A DNA stretch of 9,229 bases from JAADHY01 sp964428935 (GCA_964428935.1 CAYSAG010000209.1:1-9229); one strand, 5' to 3'. Positions 1-7,801 are shown, counted from the stretch's first letter. Translations and numbers: made by a program. The notes: a model not told the origin generated them from the letters alone.

Positions 1-75
1 AGTAGTCTCTTTACCGGCAGCACTGCAGTCGTTTTGAGAGGGGGGACGGCGGCCCGGTCTGTCTGACCCAGACTC

Positions 76-98
76 GACCGGACCGCCGGTTTTCTGTT
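76..98 (+). terminator. possible weak intrinsic terminator
   Basis: A short stem ACCGG/CCGGT (77-81 with 86-90) closes a 4-nt loop and is followed at once by TTTCTGTT, which resembles a minimal rho-independent terminator on the plus strand. It could end a plus-strand gene lying left of the window. The stem is only 5 bp (6 with a G-T pair) and the T-tract is interrupted, so this may be chance. Nothing else convincing is seen in 1-248. A 14-bp perfect palindrome at 196-209, just past the end of the first minus-strand gene, has no T-tract. Confidence 0.25.
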
Positions 99-248
99 GC
101 ACCGGCCCGGTCGCTTCGTGCGCGCCTCGCGCTGCCGTTGGCGCTGCACTGCTCCCCGACACCGCTCACCGCCAGCGCCGCTCGGAAGACCTCGCACGCC
201 GCGCGGCGTCGACCCCGGGGGCCCGTTGAAACCAGCTCGTTCGGTGGC

Positions 249-1541
249 TCAGTCGGCCCCCTTCGTCCGACTGTCGTCTGCGTCCTTGTGTGTCGGCTTC
301 CGAGCTGCCTCAAAGGGACGCGTCACTTCGGGGTGAGCTTCCCGCCAGTCTCGCCAGAACCGGAACGGCGTCGTGTGCCGCCACAGGGCCAGAGCGTTTC
401 CCACGTGCGTGTAGAACGTGTACTGCCGCTTCAAGTCGGACGGGGTCACGCGAGCGGCCTGCTGAACGACCCATTGAGCCGCCCGAACAATTCGCTCGCG
501 AGGCGGCTGCAGCTCCGGCGGCGCCAACGCCAGCCACTCCAAATGGTGTCCCGTGGCAATGACGTCCTCGTAAGTCTCGTATTTCTGCTCCGACTTGTCG
601 GCGTCCGCACCGTCCGGCCAGTTGAACGGCCACCGACCGTCTTCCCGCTGCGACGCCACCAGCAGGTCGCGCACGCGAGCCAGCCGCCGCTCGACGCGCT
701 GGCGCACGCGGTCCGACAACAGGTCCCACTGGTCGTCCAGCCGAAGCAGCACCAGCAGTGAGTAGACTCGGTGCGTGCCCGCGCAGACACCGCGAAGCAA
801 GTCGCCGCGCAACAGCCGCTCCGCCAACAAGTCGAACGACAACCGACGGCCGTCCGGCGCCTTCCATTGCCGGGTGGGAGGCAACCACAAGGCGAAGGCC
901 AGCGTCGACCACTCCGTCTCCCGTTCGTCGTACCGAAAGTCGTACAACGCCTGCTCCAGCACGTCGGCAAACGTTCGGACGGCCCCGCTGGCCGTCACGA
1001 CGGGCTGCTCCAACGACACGCCCGCCTCCGTAACACACGCCAGCAAGTGGTCGTGGTGGTACGACCTTCCCCGTTCGCTTCCCCAGTTGACGACGACTCC
1101 CACCGGTCCGTCCGTCAGCATGGGTTCCACGCCGTCGCCCCAAGACTCGCGCACCCGCCGTTGGTCGGTCAAGTACTCCAGCATTTCTCGGCCCGAGAGC
1201 GCGTGCGGGTCTCGAAACGTCGCGTCCACGCCCCACATGCGCAGAGCGTGCTCCACGTGGTTCGACTTCAACTTCTTCCGCTCGAACGTGGGACGAATCT
1301 TTCGCAGGACCGCTGCCAACTGCTCGAACGAAACCACGTGCGGGTCGTCGTACAAGGGCTGCAGGACCAAAGCCTTCGGACGCGGAACCGGCAACGGCTG
1401 AAAAGCCCCCGTGGGCGAAACCACCGTCCGAAGACGGTCGCGAGCCACCTCGGGAATGTTCGCGTACGCCACCGCCAACGCCGCCAGGACCAACACCTGA
1501 ACGGTCCAAAACACCTGCGGTGAAACTCGCTCGCTTCGCAT
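249..1541 (-). CDS. membrane-anchored orphan protein, possible alpha/alpha-toroid fold
   Basis: This 430-residue protein has no function I can name. Residues 11-28 form one hydrophobic segment after a short charged N-terminus, which fits a signal anchor or uncleaved signal peptide with the rest outside the cytoplasm. The remainder is helical. It holds the segment SQREDGRWPFNW (298-309), like the Q-x-D-G-x-W motifs of terpenoid cyclase/prenyltransferase alpha/alpha toroids, plus recurrent His-centred helices: YHHDHLLA (161-168), GTHRVYSLL (255-263), ATGHHLEWLAL (329-339) and YTHVGNALALW (377-387). No catalytic DxDD cyclase motif is visible, so an enzymatic role is not claimed. ATG 1541 is preceded by GAGGTGG with a 4-nt spacer (1546-1552), which supports this start. 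The tail after about residue 405 is charged and probably disordered. The gene lies 208 bp downstream of the membrane-protein gene. The coding assignment is solid; the fold is inferred. Confidence 0.85.
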   Translation of the reverse strand: MRSERVSPQVFWTVQVLVLAALAVAYANIPEVARDRLRTVVSPTGAFQPLPVPRPKALVLQPLYDDPHVVSFEQLAAVLRKIRPTFERKKLKSNHVEHALRMWGVDATFRDPHALSGREMLEYLTDQRRVRESWGDGVEPMLTDGPVGVVVNWGSERGRSYHHDHLLACVTEAGVSLEQPVVTASGAVRTFADVLEQALYDFRYDERETEWSTLAFALWLPPTRQWKAPDGRRLSFDLLAERLLRGDLLRGVCAGTHRVYSLLVLLRLDDQWDLLSDRVRQRVERRLARVRDLLVASQREDGRWPFNWPDGADADKSEQKYETYEDVIATGHHLEWLALAPPELQPPRERIVRAAQWVVQQAARVTPSDLKRQYTFYTHVGNALALWRHTTPFRFWRDWREAHPEVTRPFEAARKPTHKDADDSRTKGAD

Positions 1542-1749
1542 GGGTCCACCTCAGACAACAACCGCTTGAAAACCCGCCGCTCGCAAACACGAGGCGACCA
1601 GTCTCCGTCCGAGGGCCACACGCTGTTGGCCCGGAACCTCGGTTCGGACGGCCGGCCCGTCGACGTCTCAGCCACTTCGCGCCGCCACCGACCGCCCTGT
1701 CCCAGGACGCCACCAAACCCGGCCGCTGCCGGACGTCGCCCAGCCCAGC

Positions 1750-3336
1750 TCACACCGGCTTTCGCCGCACGAAAATGACCGCCACGTCGTCCTCGTACTC
1801 CTTCTTCCACCGCCGACTGGACTCCAGCGCGTCAATCAGACGTCGCCGCAACGCCTTGTCGACGACCACCGTGTTGACCCCGTAACGGTCCAGCCAGGAG
1901 GCCCACGAGTAGTCGAGCCGTGAAATGGCCAGGTAGTGCTGCCAAACCTCCTGGGGCACTAGGTGAGCGTGCGAGTTCAAGAACACCTGAATGTTTTTCG
2001 GGCCCGCCCACAGCAGGAAGTCACCCCACTCGTACGTGTTGAAGACCAACCCTTTCGGCGGGTGTTGCCGAAGGTACTCCACGGCTCGAACCGGCGTCTG
2101 CCGCGACACCGCCCGCTCCAAAGGCAGAGCGTCGCCGTGCAACAGCCGGCCGCCCAACGGACACAGAGCAAACGAAACCCAAACCGCGCCGGCCGCCACA
2201 ATGCTCCAACGACCGCGAGCCACCGGTTTCGTCTCGCCCCGACGCCCGAACCGAGCGTTCAAAACCGCGTCCGCGTGCAGCACCAGACAGTAAACCGCCA
2301 CAGGCACCCACCAGGTAATCAAGCGAGAAAACCAAAGAGCAGCTCCGCCCAGTCCCAACAGCATGAGAACCTCGGCCGCTTGAATGCGTCGGGGAGTCAA
2401 TCGGTAGAGGAACATGAGAGCGACGGCCAGACAAGCGGCGGCTTGGCCTTGAGCGGTTCGAAGGTGGAGCGGCTTCCACTCGACAATGTCCTGCAAGTTC
2501 GGGTTGCGAGCGAACGTGAGCACCTCGGCGTAAATGCCCAGACCGTACGGGTTGACCAGCACCGCCACGGCCGCCAACTCAGTCAGCAGCCAGTACTCCC
2601 GAGTCCTACCGTCTCGCAGGACCGCCGACCACCGACCGGTTCGCCGCCACACGTCCACGGCTCGCCCAACGCAAAAAGCCGCCAGGACCGCCAGCCCCAC
2701 AATGAACGAACCGTGCACGTTGGCCCACAACGCAAAAAGCCCCAGCGTGAGAAAGCTGTGACGAGCGGTCAGACGTCGGCGAGCCAGCAACGCGAGCAAC
2801 AACACAAAGAAGACCAACCCCAACAACTGCGGCCGGACAATTGTAATTTGCTGCCACTCCGCCCACAGAAAGCCCGCGACGCCGGCCAGACACAACCACC
2901 AGCGGTCCGTCCGTCGGTAGAACGCGCACAGCAGGAAAACCAGGCACAACAAAACGGCCAGCCCGAAGCCGAACTTCAATCCTTCCACGCCCGCCAGCGA
3001 CACGACTCCGTAACCCAGCACTTGGCTCAGCCACGCCGTGTCAATGAACGGAACGCCTCGAGCCAGTGGCATTAACGGTTCGGTTTCCGGAATGCGCCCC
3101 GTCTGCCAAATGTACCGGCCGTACGCCAAGTGTCCCCACAAATCGGTGTGCCACAAGGGCAAGTAGTTGAACAGCAGAAAGACCAGAGCCAGCCCGACAC
3201 ACCAACCGGCCGTGCGTCCGGTCAGCCGAAGGGGCTCGGGCAGCTTGTCCTCCAACACCGACTCGTCCGGCACGGTCGGCCTGCTCTTCTCGCACTCCTG
3301 CTCAGACGGACGGTCCAACACCACTGCCTCTGACAT
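1750..3336 (-). CDS. polytopic GT-C-like integral membrane protein with extracytoplasmic C-terminal domain
   Basis: This is a 528-residue membrane protein. After a 40-residue polar N-terminus come about ten hydrophobic segments (roughly 43-60, 103-120, 122-140, 145-160, 168-186, 194-225, 249-265, 297-312, 320-357 and 378-395). The first loop carries DLWGHLAYG (65-73) and GRIPETEP (80-87), in the place where GT-C glycosyltransferase-like proteins keep a conserved acidic residue and a D-x-W-H-L pattern. WANVHGSF (204-211), NPYG (262-265) and EWKPL (286-290) also fit that loose family. The soluble C-terminus (about 405-528) has NTYEWGDFLLW (433-443) and DRYGVNTVVVD (483-493), as in many bacterial membrane proteins of this type annotated only as hypothetical. 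A lipid-linked sugar transfer role is possible but unproven. The start is ATG 3336, with GAGG about 9 nt upstream. A candidate promoter and a leader stem-loop lie upstream in the 489-bp gap. Confidence 0.87.
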   Translation of the reverse strand: MSEAVVLDRPSEQECEKSRPTVPDESVLEDKLPEPLRLTGRTAGWCVGLALVFLLFNYLPLWHTDLWGHLAYGRYIWQTGRIPETEPLMPLARGVPFIDTAWLSQVLGYGVVSLAGVEGLKFGFGLAVLLCLVFLLCAFYRRTDRWWLCLAGVAGFLWAEWQQITIVRPQLLGLVFFVLLLALLARRRLTARHSFLTLGLFALWANVHGSFIVGLAVLAAFCVGRAVDVWRRTGRWSAVLRDGRTREYWLLTELAAVAVLVNPYGLGIYAEVLTFARNPNLQDIVEWKPLHLRTAQGQAAACLAVALMFLYRLTPRRIQAAEVLMLLGLGGAALWFSRLITWWVPVAVYCLVLHADAVLNARFGRRGETKPVARGRWSIVAAGAVWVSFALCPLGGRLLHGDALPLERAVSRQTPVRAVEYLRQHPPKGLVFNTYEWGDFLLWAGPKNIQVFLNSHAHLVPQEVWQHYLAISRLDYSWASWLDRYGVNTVVVDKALRRRLIDALESSRRWKKEYEDDVAVIFVRRKPV

Positions 3337-3424
3337 GGCTCGGGCCTCGACTCAACTGCTTCAGCAAACCCCACCGGCCTGACCTCGACGGTCGCCGCTG
3401 GTCACGGCCGGCGCACCGGGACCG

Positions 3425-3469
3425 GCGCAAAAGAAAAACCGCCGCGCCTTGAAAGCCGCGCCGCTTTCA
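3425..3469 (-). promoter_or_regulatory. leader stem-loop with downstream T-rich tract
   Basis: On the minus strand the arms TGAAAGC and GCTTTCA (3463-3469 and 3450-3456) pair perfectly over a 6-nt loop. About a dozen GC-rich bases follow, then TTTTTCTTTT. The T-tract is too far from the stem for a standard intrinsic terminator. The element lies between the predicted promoter and the ATG at 3336, so it could be an attenuator, a pausing site or an mRNA-stabilising structure. No ligand-binding riboswitch class is recognisable. Confidence 0.3.
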
Positions 3470-3524
3470 GAGCTCCACAAACCAGCACGCCGCCTTCGTC
3501 CCCCGCAAACTCGGCCCGGCTTTT

Positions 3525-3554
3525 GTATTCTGACTTACGGTTGAGCCGAGTCAA
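3525..3554 (-). promoter_or_regulatory. candidate sigma-70-type promoter for the polytopic membrane-protein gene
   Basis: Reading the minus strand, TTGACT (3549-3554) is a good -35 box and GAATAC (3525-3530) a tolerable -10 box, separated by 18 nt in a locally AT-rich stretch. The -10 contains one of only two TAT/ATA trinucleotides I found before the right-end repeats, which makes chance occurrence less likely. The implied leader is about 180 nt. The -35 box overlaps an imperfect inverted repeat (TTGA...TCAA, 3541-3554) that could be an operator. Confidence 0.4.
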
Positions 3555-3735
3555 ATTCCGCTTGTGCGGGCCGAGCTGGTTGAGCGGCTCCTGCGGCGTG
3601 TGACAAGCACCGGCGCAGCAGCGACTGCTCCCGGAACGGGCGAGACGCCCCGTCGGGCTCGGAAAGGAAGACGTCCAGCAGGCGACCCCAGACACGGAAA
3701 GCAACGTCGAGCCGGCCAGGCCGTGGGTCCGACAA
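3535..3735 (-). CDS. candidate small protein, unrecognised
   Basis: An open frame of 66 codons starts at TTG 3735 and ends at TAA 3535; the frame is open back to a TGA near 3780. The first 50 codons have the third-position GC and amino-acid mix of the neighbouring genes. The translated segment LDVAFRVWGRLLDVFLSEPDG reads as a plausible amphipathic helix, and the last 16 codons look less coding-like. Against it, the only start is TTG with a weak ribosome site (GGACGGAC), and no family is recognised. It could be a small gene, the remnant of a longer one, or chance in GC-rich DNA. Confidence 0.25.
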   Translation of the reverse strand: MSDPRPGRLDVAFRVWGRLLDVFLSEPDGASRPFREQSLLRRCLSHAAGAAQPARPAQAEFDSAQP

Positions 3736-3825
3736 GCAGTCCGTCCGGCGGTACGGCTTGGCGTTCGAACCCGCCGAGCTCTTTCAGCGCGGGCACAACG
3801 AACGTGGAGCAGCGTCGCAGGGAGC

Positions 3826-5127
3826 TCAGGTGGACGAGCCGTCGCTTGCCGGGACGTCGTCTTGGCTGCCTTCGCCGTTGTTCTCCTGGCCGCTCGACAC
3901 CTGCTCGGCCAGCGAGCGGAGCAACGTGTCGTCGACGACAGTCCCCTTCGGCAACGCCTTAATGGCCGCCAAGACGTCCAGCACCTGTTGGTCGTCCAAC
4001 TGAAAGCCCAGTTGTTGCAGGCGGTGTGCCACCGCTCGGCGGCCGCTGTGTCGCCCCAGAATCAGTCGAATGCCGTCGGCTCCGACCTTCTCCGGTCGGT
4101 AGCACAGGTAAGTGTCCGGGTTTTTCAGCAAGCCGTCTTGGTGAATGCCCGCCTCGGTGGCAAACATGTTCGAGCCGCACACGGCCTTGTTGGGCGGAAT
4201 GGGAATGCCCGTCAGCTCGGACACCAGCCGACACAGCGGCACCAGTTTGGTGGTGTCGATTTTGGACCGCACTTTGTACTGGTCGGGATGCATGGCCAAG
4301 GCCATGGCCACCTCTTCCAGAGCCGCGTTTCCGCCTCGCTCGCCGATTCCGTTGACCGTGCACTGCACGACCTGCACGCCCTCCTGGACGGCCGCCAACG
4401 TGTTGGCCACGGCCAGTCCCAAGTCGTTGTGGAAGTGGACGGCCAACAGGACCTTGTCCATGTTGGGAACGTGGTCCTGCACGTAGCGAATGAAGTCGCG
4501 AGTCTTTTCGGGCGTGAGAATGCCAATGGTGTCGGGCAGGCCCAACGTGGTAATGCCCGCGTCAATGGCCTCTTTGGCGACCTCGCACAAGTACGGCAGC
4601 TCGGTTCGCGTCGCGTCTTCCGGGCCGAACGCAATGATTTCGAACTTCTCGGCTGCGTAGGCAATGGCTTCGGTGGCCAGTTTCAGCACCTCTTGCTTCG
4701 ACTTGTTCAATTTGTACTTGCGGTGCAGCGGGCTGATTCCAATGAACAGACTGACGCCCCGTTTGTGGTCGGGCAGGCCGTCCAGTGCCTGGTCGGCCGC
4801 GTCAATGTCGGCCTTGACCGTTCGGCACAGGGCCGTCAGGACCGGCTTGCGCACGACGCCAATCATTTTGCGAATGGCCACCACGTCAGCTTCGGACGAC
4901 GCCGGAAAGCCTGCGTCAATCGAGTGAACGCCCACCTGTTCCAGCATTTTGGCAATGCGGACCTTGTCGTCCGGCTCCAACGTCGCGCCCGGCATTTGCT
5001 CCCCGTCGCGCAGTGTCGTGTCGCTGAAAAGAACGGTGCGCGACCGGCGGTGGTACTGGACAACGGCCTGCTTAATGGCCTGCCGGACCTTTTTGCCCAA
5101 GACCTCCAATGCTCCTCCCGTCGGCAT
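3826..5127 (-). CDS. LeuA-family acyl-CoA condensing enzyme (2-isopropylmalate/homocitrate/citramalate synthase type), no regulatory domain
   Basis: This 433-residue protein belongs to the HMGL-like TIM-barrel family that joins acetyl-CoA to a 2-oxo acid. TTLRDGEQ (37-44) gives the catalytic Arg40 and metal ligand Asp41. HFHNDLG (231-237) supplies His231 and His233, and GIGERGGN (260-267) ends in the metal-binding Asn267. GFPASSE (73-79), PDTIG (198-202), GIHQDG (327-332) and LGRHSGR (357-363) complete the set. The barrel and linker subdomains are present, but the protein stops near 433 with an acidic tail. Standard LeuA proteins are near 510 residues or more and carry a C-terminal leucine-binding dimer domain. 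The missing domain implies loss of leucine feedback or a different substrate. Leucine synthesis is the default guess; homocitrate or citramalate synthase are real alternatives. I chose ATG 5127 because GGGAG (5135-5139) sits 7 nt upstream; a TTG at 5145 would add six residues. Confidence 0.93.
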   Translation of the reverse strand: MPTGGALEVLGKKVRQAIKQAVVQYHRRSRTVLFSDTTLRDGEQMPGATLEPDDKVRIAKMLEQVGVHSIDAGFPASSEADVVAIRKMIGVVRKPVLTALCRTVKADIDAADQALDGLPDHKRGVSLFIGISPLHRKYKLNKSKQEVLKLATEAIAYAAEKFEIIAFGPEDATRTELPYLCEVAKEAIDAGITTLGLPDTIGILTPEKTRDFIRYVQDHVPNMDKVLLAVHFHNDLGLAVANTLAAVQEGVQVVQCTVNGIGERGGNAALEEVAMALAMHPDQYKVRSKIDTTKLVPLCRLVSELTGIPIPPNKAVCGSNMFATEAGIHQDGLLKNPDTYLCYRPEKVGADGIRLILGRHSGRRAVAHRLQQLGFQLDDQQVLDVLAAIKALPKGTVVDDTLLRSLAEQVSSGQENNGEGSQDDVPASDGSST

Positions 5128-5188
5128 TGCCTCGCTCCCGAGCAAACCATTGCCACCACTGGAACGTGTCGCTCAGACAGCTTCGCAA

Positions 5189-5294
5189 GGTCGCCGTCGG
5201 TCGGGCCAGCGTGCGGCGTCGGCGACCGAGCCGCCCGCCGCGTGCCGGTCGGTCAACGCCGACCGCCTGACCAACTCGCGTCGGCTACGCCGAC
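5189..5294. repeat. cluster of three intergenic inverted repeats
   Basis: Between the TlpA-like stop (5299) and the LeuA-like start (5127) lie three perfect inverted repeats. Arms GGTCGCCG/CGGCGACC pair 5189-5196 with 5220-5227. GGTCGG/CCGACC pair 5247-5252 with 5259-5264 over a 6-nt loop. GTCGGC/GCCGAC pair 5280-5285 with 5289-5294 over a 3-nt loop. The last starts only a few bases after the stop codon, so it could mark the transcript end, though no T-tract follows. The hexamer GTCGGC/GCCGAC recurs four times. A transcription end, an mRNA-stabilising element or a protein-binding site are all possible. Confidence 0.45.
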
Positions 5295-5298
5295 CCTG

Positions 5299-7203
5299 TC
5301 AGCGTTTGAACAGCTCGGCCAGTCGCGTCTTCAGTTCGCCGACCGACACGTTGCTGCTGACGACCTGACCGTTCGAGTCCACCAGAAACAGGGTCGGCAG
5401 GGAAATGATTCCGAAAGACCGAGCAATTGGGCTGCTCAAGCCGCCGGGCTGGTAAATTTGCGGCCACGCCACGCGCTGCTGTTGGACGAAAGCTCGAGCG
5501 GCGTCGGGCGTGGCGTCGAGCGAGACGCCGACAATTTCGAACCCCCGGTCGTGGTACTGAGCGTACAGAGACCTCAGTTCGGGAAGGCTCTGCGTGCACG
5601 GCGTGCACCAAGTCGCCCAGAAGAACACCAGGACCACGCGTCCGCGCAGACGCTCGACGTCGACCGTGCCGCCATTCAGCCCAGGGCCGGACAGCTTCAA
5701 TGGTTTGCCAGCCAGGTCCAGGCGTCGCAGCGCACCAGCGGCCCGCTGTCCCGCCTCGGTTTCGCCGTGCTCAGCCGCCGCTCGCCGGTACCACTTCCGG
5801 GCTTCGTCCAGCTTGCCGGCAAACTCGTGGTGCACGGCCAACTGAACCATGGCATCGGCCACGTCTTCGGCCTTCGGGTACTGCTCCACGAACTGACGAA
5901 GCTCCTTCAGCCACGTCTGTTGAATTGTGACCTGTTCGGCCGGCTTGGCCGTTTGCATTTTGCGGCTGTAGTCGGCCATGAGTCGCCGGTAGGTCACGTA
6001 AGGCAGCAGGGGGGAATTGGGGGAGCGGGACCGCAGTTCCTTTTCCAGCTCGGCCAGTCGCGACACGGCGTCCGGCAGAGCTCCGGTTTGAGCCGCTGAG
6101 GCCAAGCCGTCGACCAACTGCCGCAGCCACGGCTCGCGCTGCTGGTCCGACTTCGACAGCCGAACCAGTTGCGACAGAATGGCCGTTCGTCGCGCCACGT
6201 ACTGGCCCAGGACTTGGGGCGAGGCGCTCGGCGACGGCGGCCTTCGGTCCAGTTCCTGCAGTTGGTCCAGCAGACGTTGCATTTCGGGCGTCAAGTCGCT
6301 CAGCGCCGACACCGCCGCTCCGCCGGCAAAGGCACGCATGAGCGGCCCGGCCGCCACCACTTGCACCGCCGTCCCCTCGACCGGCTTCGGCAGTTGAGTC
6401 AGTTTCCAGACCCGTCCGACCCGTAACAGCTCGCCAAACTCCACCAGCCCCGTCTTGCCGTTGTTGTCGACAATGGCCATGGCGTTCTCGTACACGACCA
6501 AGTCCTCGGCCGACTTGCCCGCGTCGGCCGGCAGCACGCTGGGCATGACGCTGTCGAAGCGGACCCAGCGGGTTCCGGGCCCGAGCAGTCGCGAGCGGCT
6601 GACCAGTTCGCGCAACTGCTGGTCGGTCACTCGAACGCGTTTCAACAACTGGTCGGCAATGGCCGTCGTCACGCCCAGACGGTCCAAGTCGTCCTGCGTG
6701 ACCAGCAGCGTGCGGAACAGCGCCCAGTCGCCGCGGACCAGCGCCTGGACGGCCACGCGGGTCGCCTCTTCGGCCGACAGTTGCTTCCACCGGTCAATCT
6801 TTCCGTCTTCGTCCTCGTCCACCGCCCAGCGGCTGCCGCCCAGATTGACCCACCGGAACTGGTCGACTTTGTTGTCGAAGTCTGAGTCGATGTCGCGGTA
6901 GACTTCAATGCCTTCCCGGTAGTAGCGCCACTGGTCGACAATGTTGTCACCGTTGGTGTCGACAAACCGGCGCAGAACCTGACCGCCGGGTCCGAGCACG
7001 ACCCAGCCGGAAATGCCCTTGCCCCGCTCGACTTCCACTCGACACTGGCCGTAAAGGTTCGCCGCGGGCTTGTCGTACTCCACGTCCGGCTGCACCGGAC
7101 GGAACCGCAAAGCCAGTTCGACCGACGGCTTCTCTGTGGCACGGCCGGAACCGCACAACGCAACGACCAACAGCACAAAGAAGCCTCTTGCCGCTGTTCT
7201 CAT
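5299..7203 (-). CDS. secreted TlpA-like thioredoxin-fold protein with Asp-rich repeats
   Basis: This 634-residue exported protein has a C-terminal redox domain. Residues 1-22 are a Sec signal peptide with a cut likely after GRA; the Cys in it has no good lipobox. Three Asp-rich, EF-hand-like repeats follow at 82-92, 104-116 and 129-139 (for example DTNGDNIVDQW), which would suit calcium binding. A small mixed region around 236-275 (NNGKTGLVEFGELLRVGRVWKL) resembles planctomycete proteins with an NTF2-like module. Then come long helices, with a TPR-like stretch near 440-490. The TlpA/AhpC-TSA domain covers about 497-634, with active site WCTPC (Cys533, Cys536) and the cis-Pro loop SLPT (Pro603). 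It probably reduces or handles thiols outside the cytoplasm; the partner is unknown. ATG 7203 is chosen because GGAG (7211-7214) sits 7 nt upstream and the signal peptide begins there, although the frame stays open to 7380. Confidence 0.92.
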   Translation of the reverse strand: MRTAARGFFVLLVVALCGSGRATEKPSVELALRFRPVQPDVEYDKPAANLYGQCRVEVERGKGISGWVVLGPGGQVLRRFVDTNGDNIVDQWRYYREGIEVYRDIDSDFDNKVDQFRWVNLGGSRWAVDEDEDGKIDRWKQLSAEEATRVAVQALVRGDWALFRTLLVTQDDLDRLGVTTAIADQLLKRVRVTDQQLRELVSRSRLLGPGTRWVRFDSVMPSVLPADAGKSAEDLVVYENAMAIVDNNGKTGLVEFGELLRVGRVWKLTQLPKPVEGTAVQVVAAGPLMRAFAGGAAVSALSDLTPEMQRLLDQLQELDRRPPSPSASPQVLGQYVARRTAILSQLVRLSKSDQQREPWLRQLVDGLASAAQTGALPDAVSRLAELEKELRSRSPNSPLLPYVTYRRLMADYSRKMQTAKPAEQVTIQQTWLKELRQFVEQYPKAEDVADAMVQLAVHHEFAGKLDEARKWYRRAAAEHGETEAGQRAAGALRRLDLAGKPLKLSGPGLNGGTVDVERLRGRVVLVFFWATWCTPCTQSLPELRSLYAQYHDRGFEIVGVSLDATPDAARAFVQQQRVAWPQIYQPGGLSSPIARSFGIISLPTLFLVDSNGQVVSSNVSVGELKTRLAELFKR

Positions 7204-7533
7204 GCCTCCGCTCCGAATTCCTTTCGTCCCTGACTGGCGTGGTTCTGGACGGCCGACCGACCGTCCCCGTTCGGGGTTGGACAAGGTGCGAAACCGGCAA
7301 GCGAAACGGGCCGTCTTCGGTCGAGCCCGCACGGCCGCCTTCGACGCCCTCGGCGTCCCGCGCCGCACGTCGCTGAGCACGGCAGGATCGTCACTCTTTG
7401 AGCCACCCCGTTTCGTCGCGTTGTGGACTCTTCCCTTGGCAAACCGTCACGCTGTTCGGCAAAATTGACGCTCCGTCGCCTGACCGACTCGCTCGGTTGG
7501 CCGCGACGGTTTTCGCCGTGTGGTCGAGCGTGG

Positions 7534-7563
7534 ATTTTAGAGGAACGGGGCGGAGCGAGTCAC
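7534..7563 (-). promoter_or_regulatory. weak candidate promoter for the TlpA-like gene
   Basis: On the minus strand GTGACT (7558-7563) and TAAAAT (7534-7539) are separated by 18 nt. This is the same spacing, and a similar -35, to the candidate at 3525-3554. The implied 5' leader is about 320 nt, which is long, so this remains tentative. Confidence 0.25.
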
Positions 7564-7801
7564 GGGCATTCCGGCCCGGAGCGACCGGGCGACCGGAGTC
7601 CGCGCAAGCGTTGCCTTTTCGTGACGCTCCGCAGGGTCTGCGGCCGAGCTTCTCGCAAGTCCGGAGGAGGGCCGCTCGGACGCCTCTGCCGGCGGCTCGG
7701 GCCGGCCGGCATTCTTGGTCGCCCCGTAGCGGGCTCCAACTCACAGCCAGCTCTCGAGTCGAAAGCTGTTTGTAAGCAAGAGCACCGGTGTCTTTGGCCG
7801 A

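Larger units (their letters stand above)
3337..3825. other. 489-bp gap between LeuA-like gene and membrane-protein gene
   Basis: No protein of recognised family is encoded here. On the minus strand it holds a candidate small ORF (3535-3735), a sigma-70-like promoter (3525-3554), and a stem-loop followed by a T-rich tract (3425-3469). It is therefore best read as the upstream region and leader of the membrane-protein gene ending at 1750. No terminator was found directly after the LeuA-like stop codon at 3826. Confidence 0.5.

Noticed and set aside
310..1716. A 468-codon minus-strand frame overlapping the orphan anchored protein
   Set aside because: The translation is Gly/Arg/Ala-rich with no coherent structure. 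The competing frame has a ribosome site, a membrane anchor and ordered motifs.
1963..3075. A 370-codon plus-strand open frame antisense to the polytopic membrane-protein gene
   Set aside because: The product is Gln/Arg/His-rich and low in hydrophobic residues, while the opposite strand encodes a convincing polytopic membrane protein.
3758..3780. GTTCGAAC resembling a tRNA T-loop
   Set aside because: The flanking bases do not form a 5-bp T-stem on either strand, and no acceptor, D-arm or anticodon arm can be placed around it.
3862..6099. A 745-codon open frame on the plus strand spanning the LeuA-like and TlpA-like genes in antisense
   Set aside because: It is the mirror of two genes with clear family motifs, and its translation is rich in Gln, Arg, His and Val with no recognisable domain. 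The scarcity of TA dinucleotides and the codon bias keep antisense frames open.
7150..7203. Possible lipoprotein signal at the Cys in the TlpA-like leader
   Set aside because: The residues before the Cys (V-A-L) do not fit the lipobox well, and a normal cleavage site follows a few residues later.
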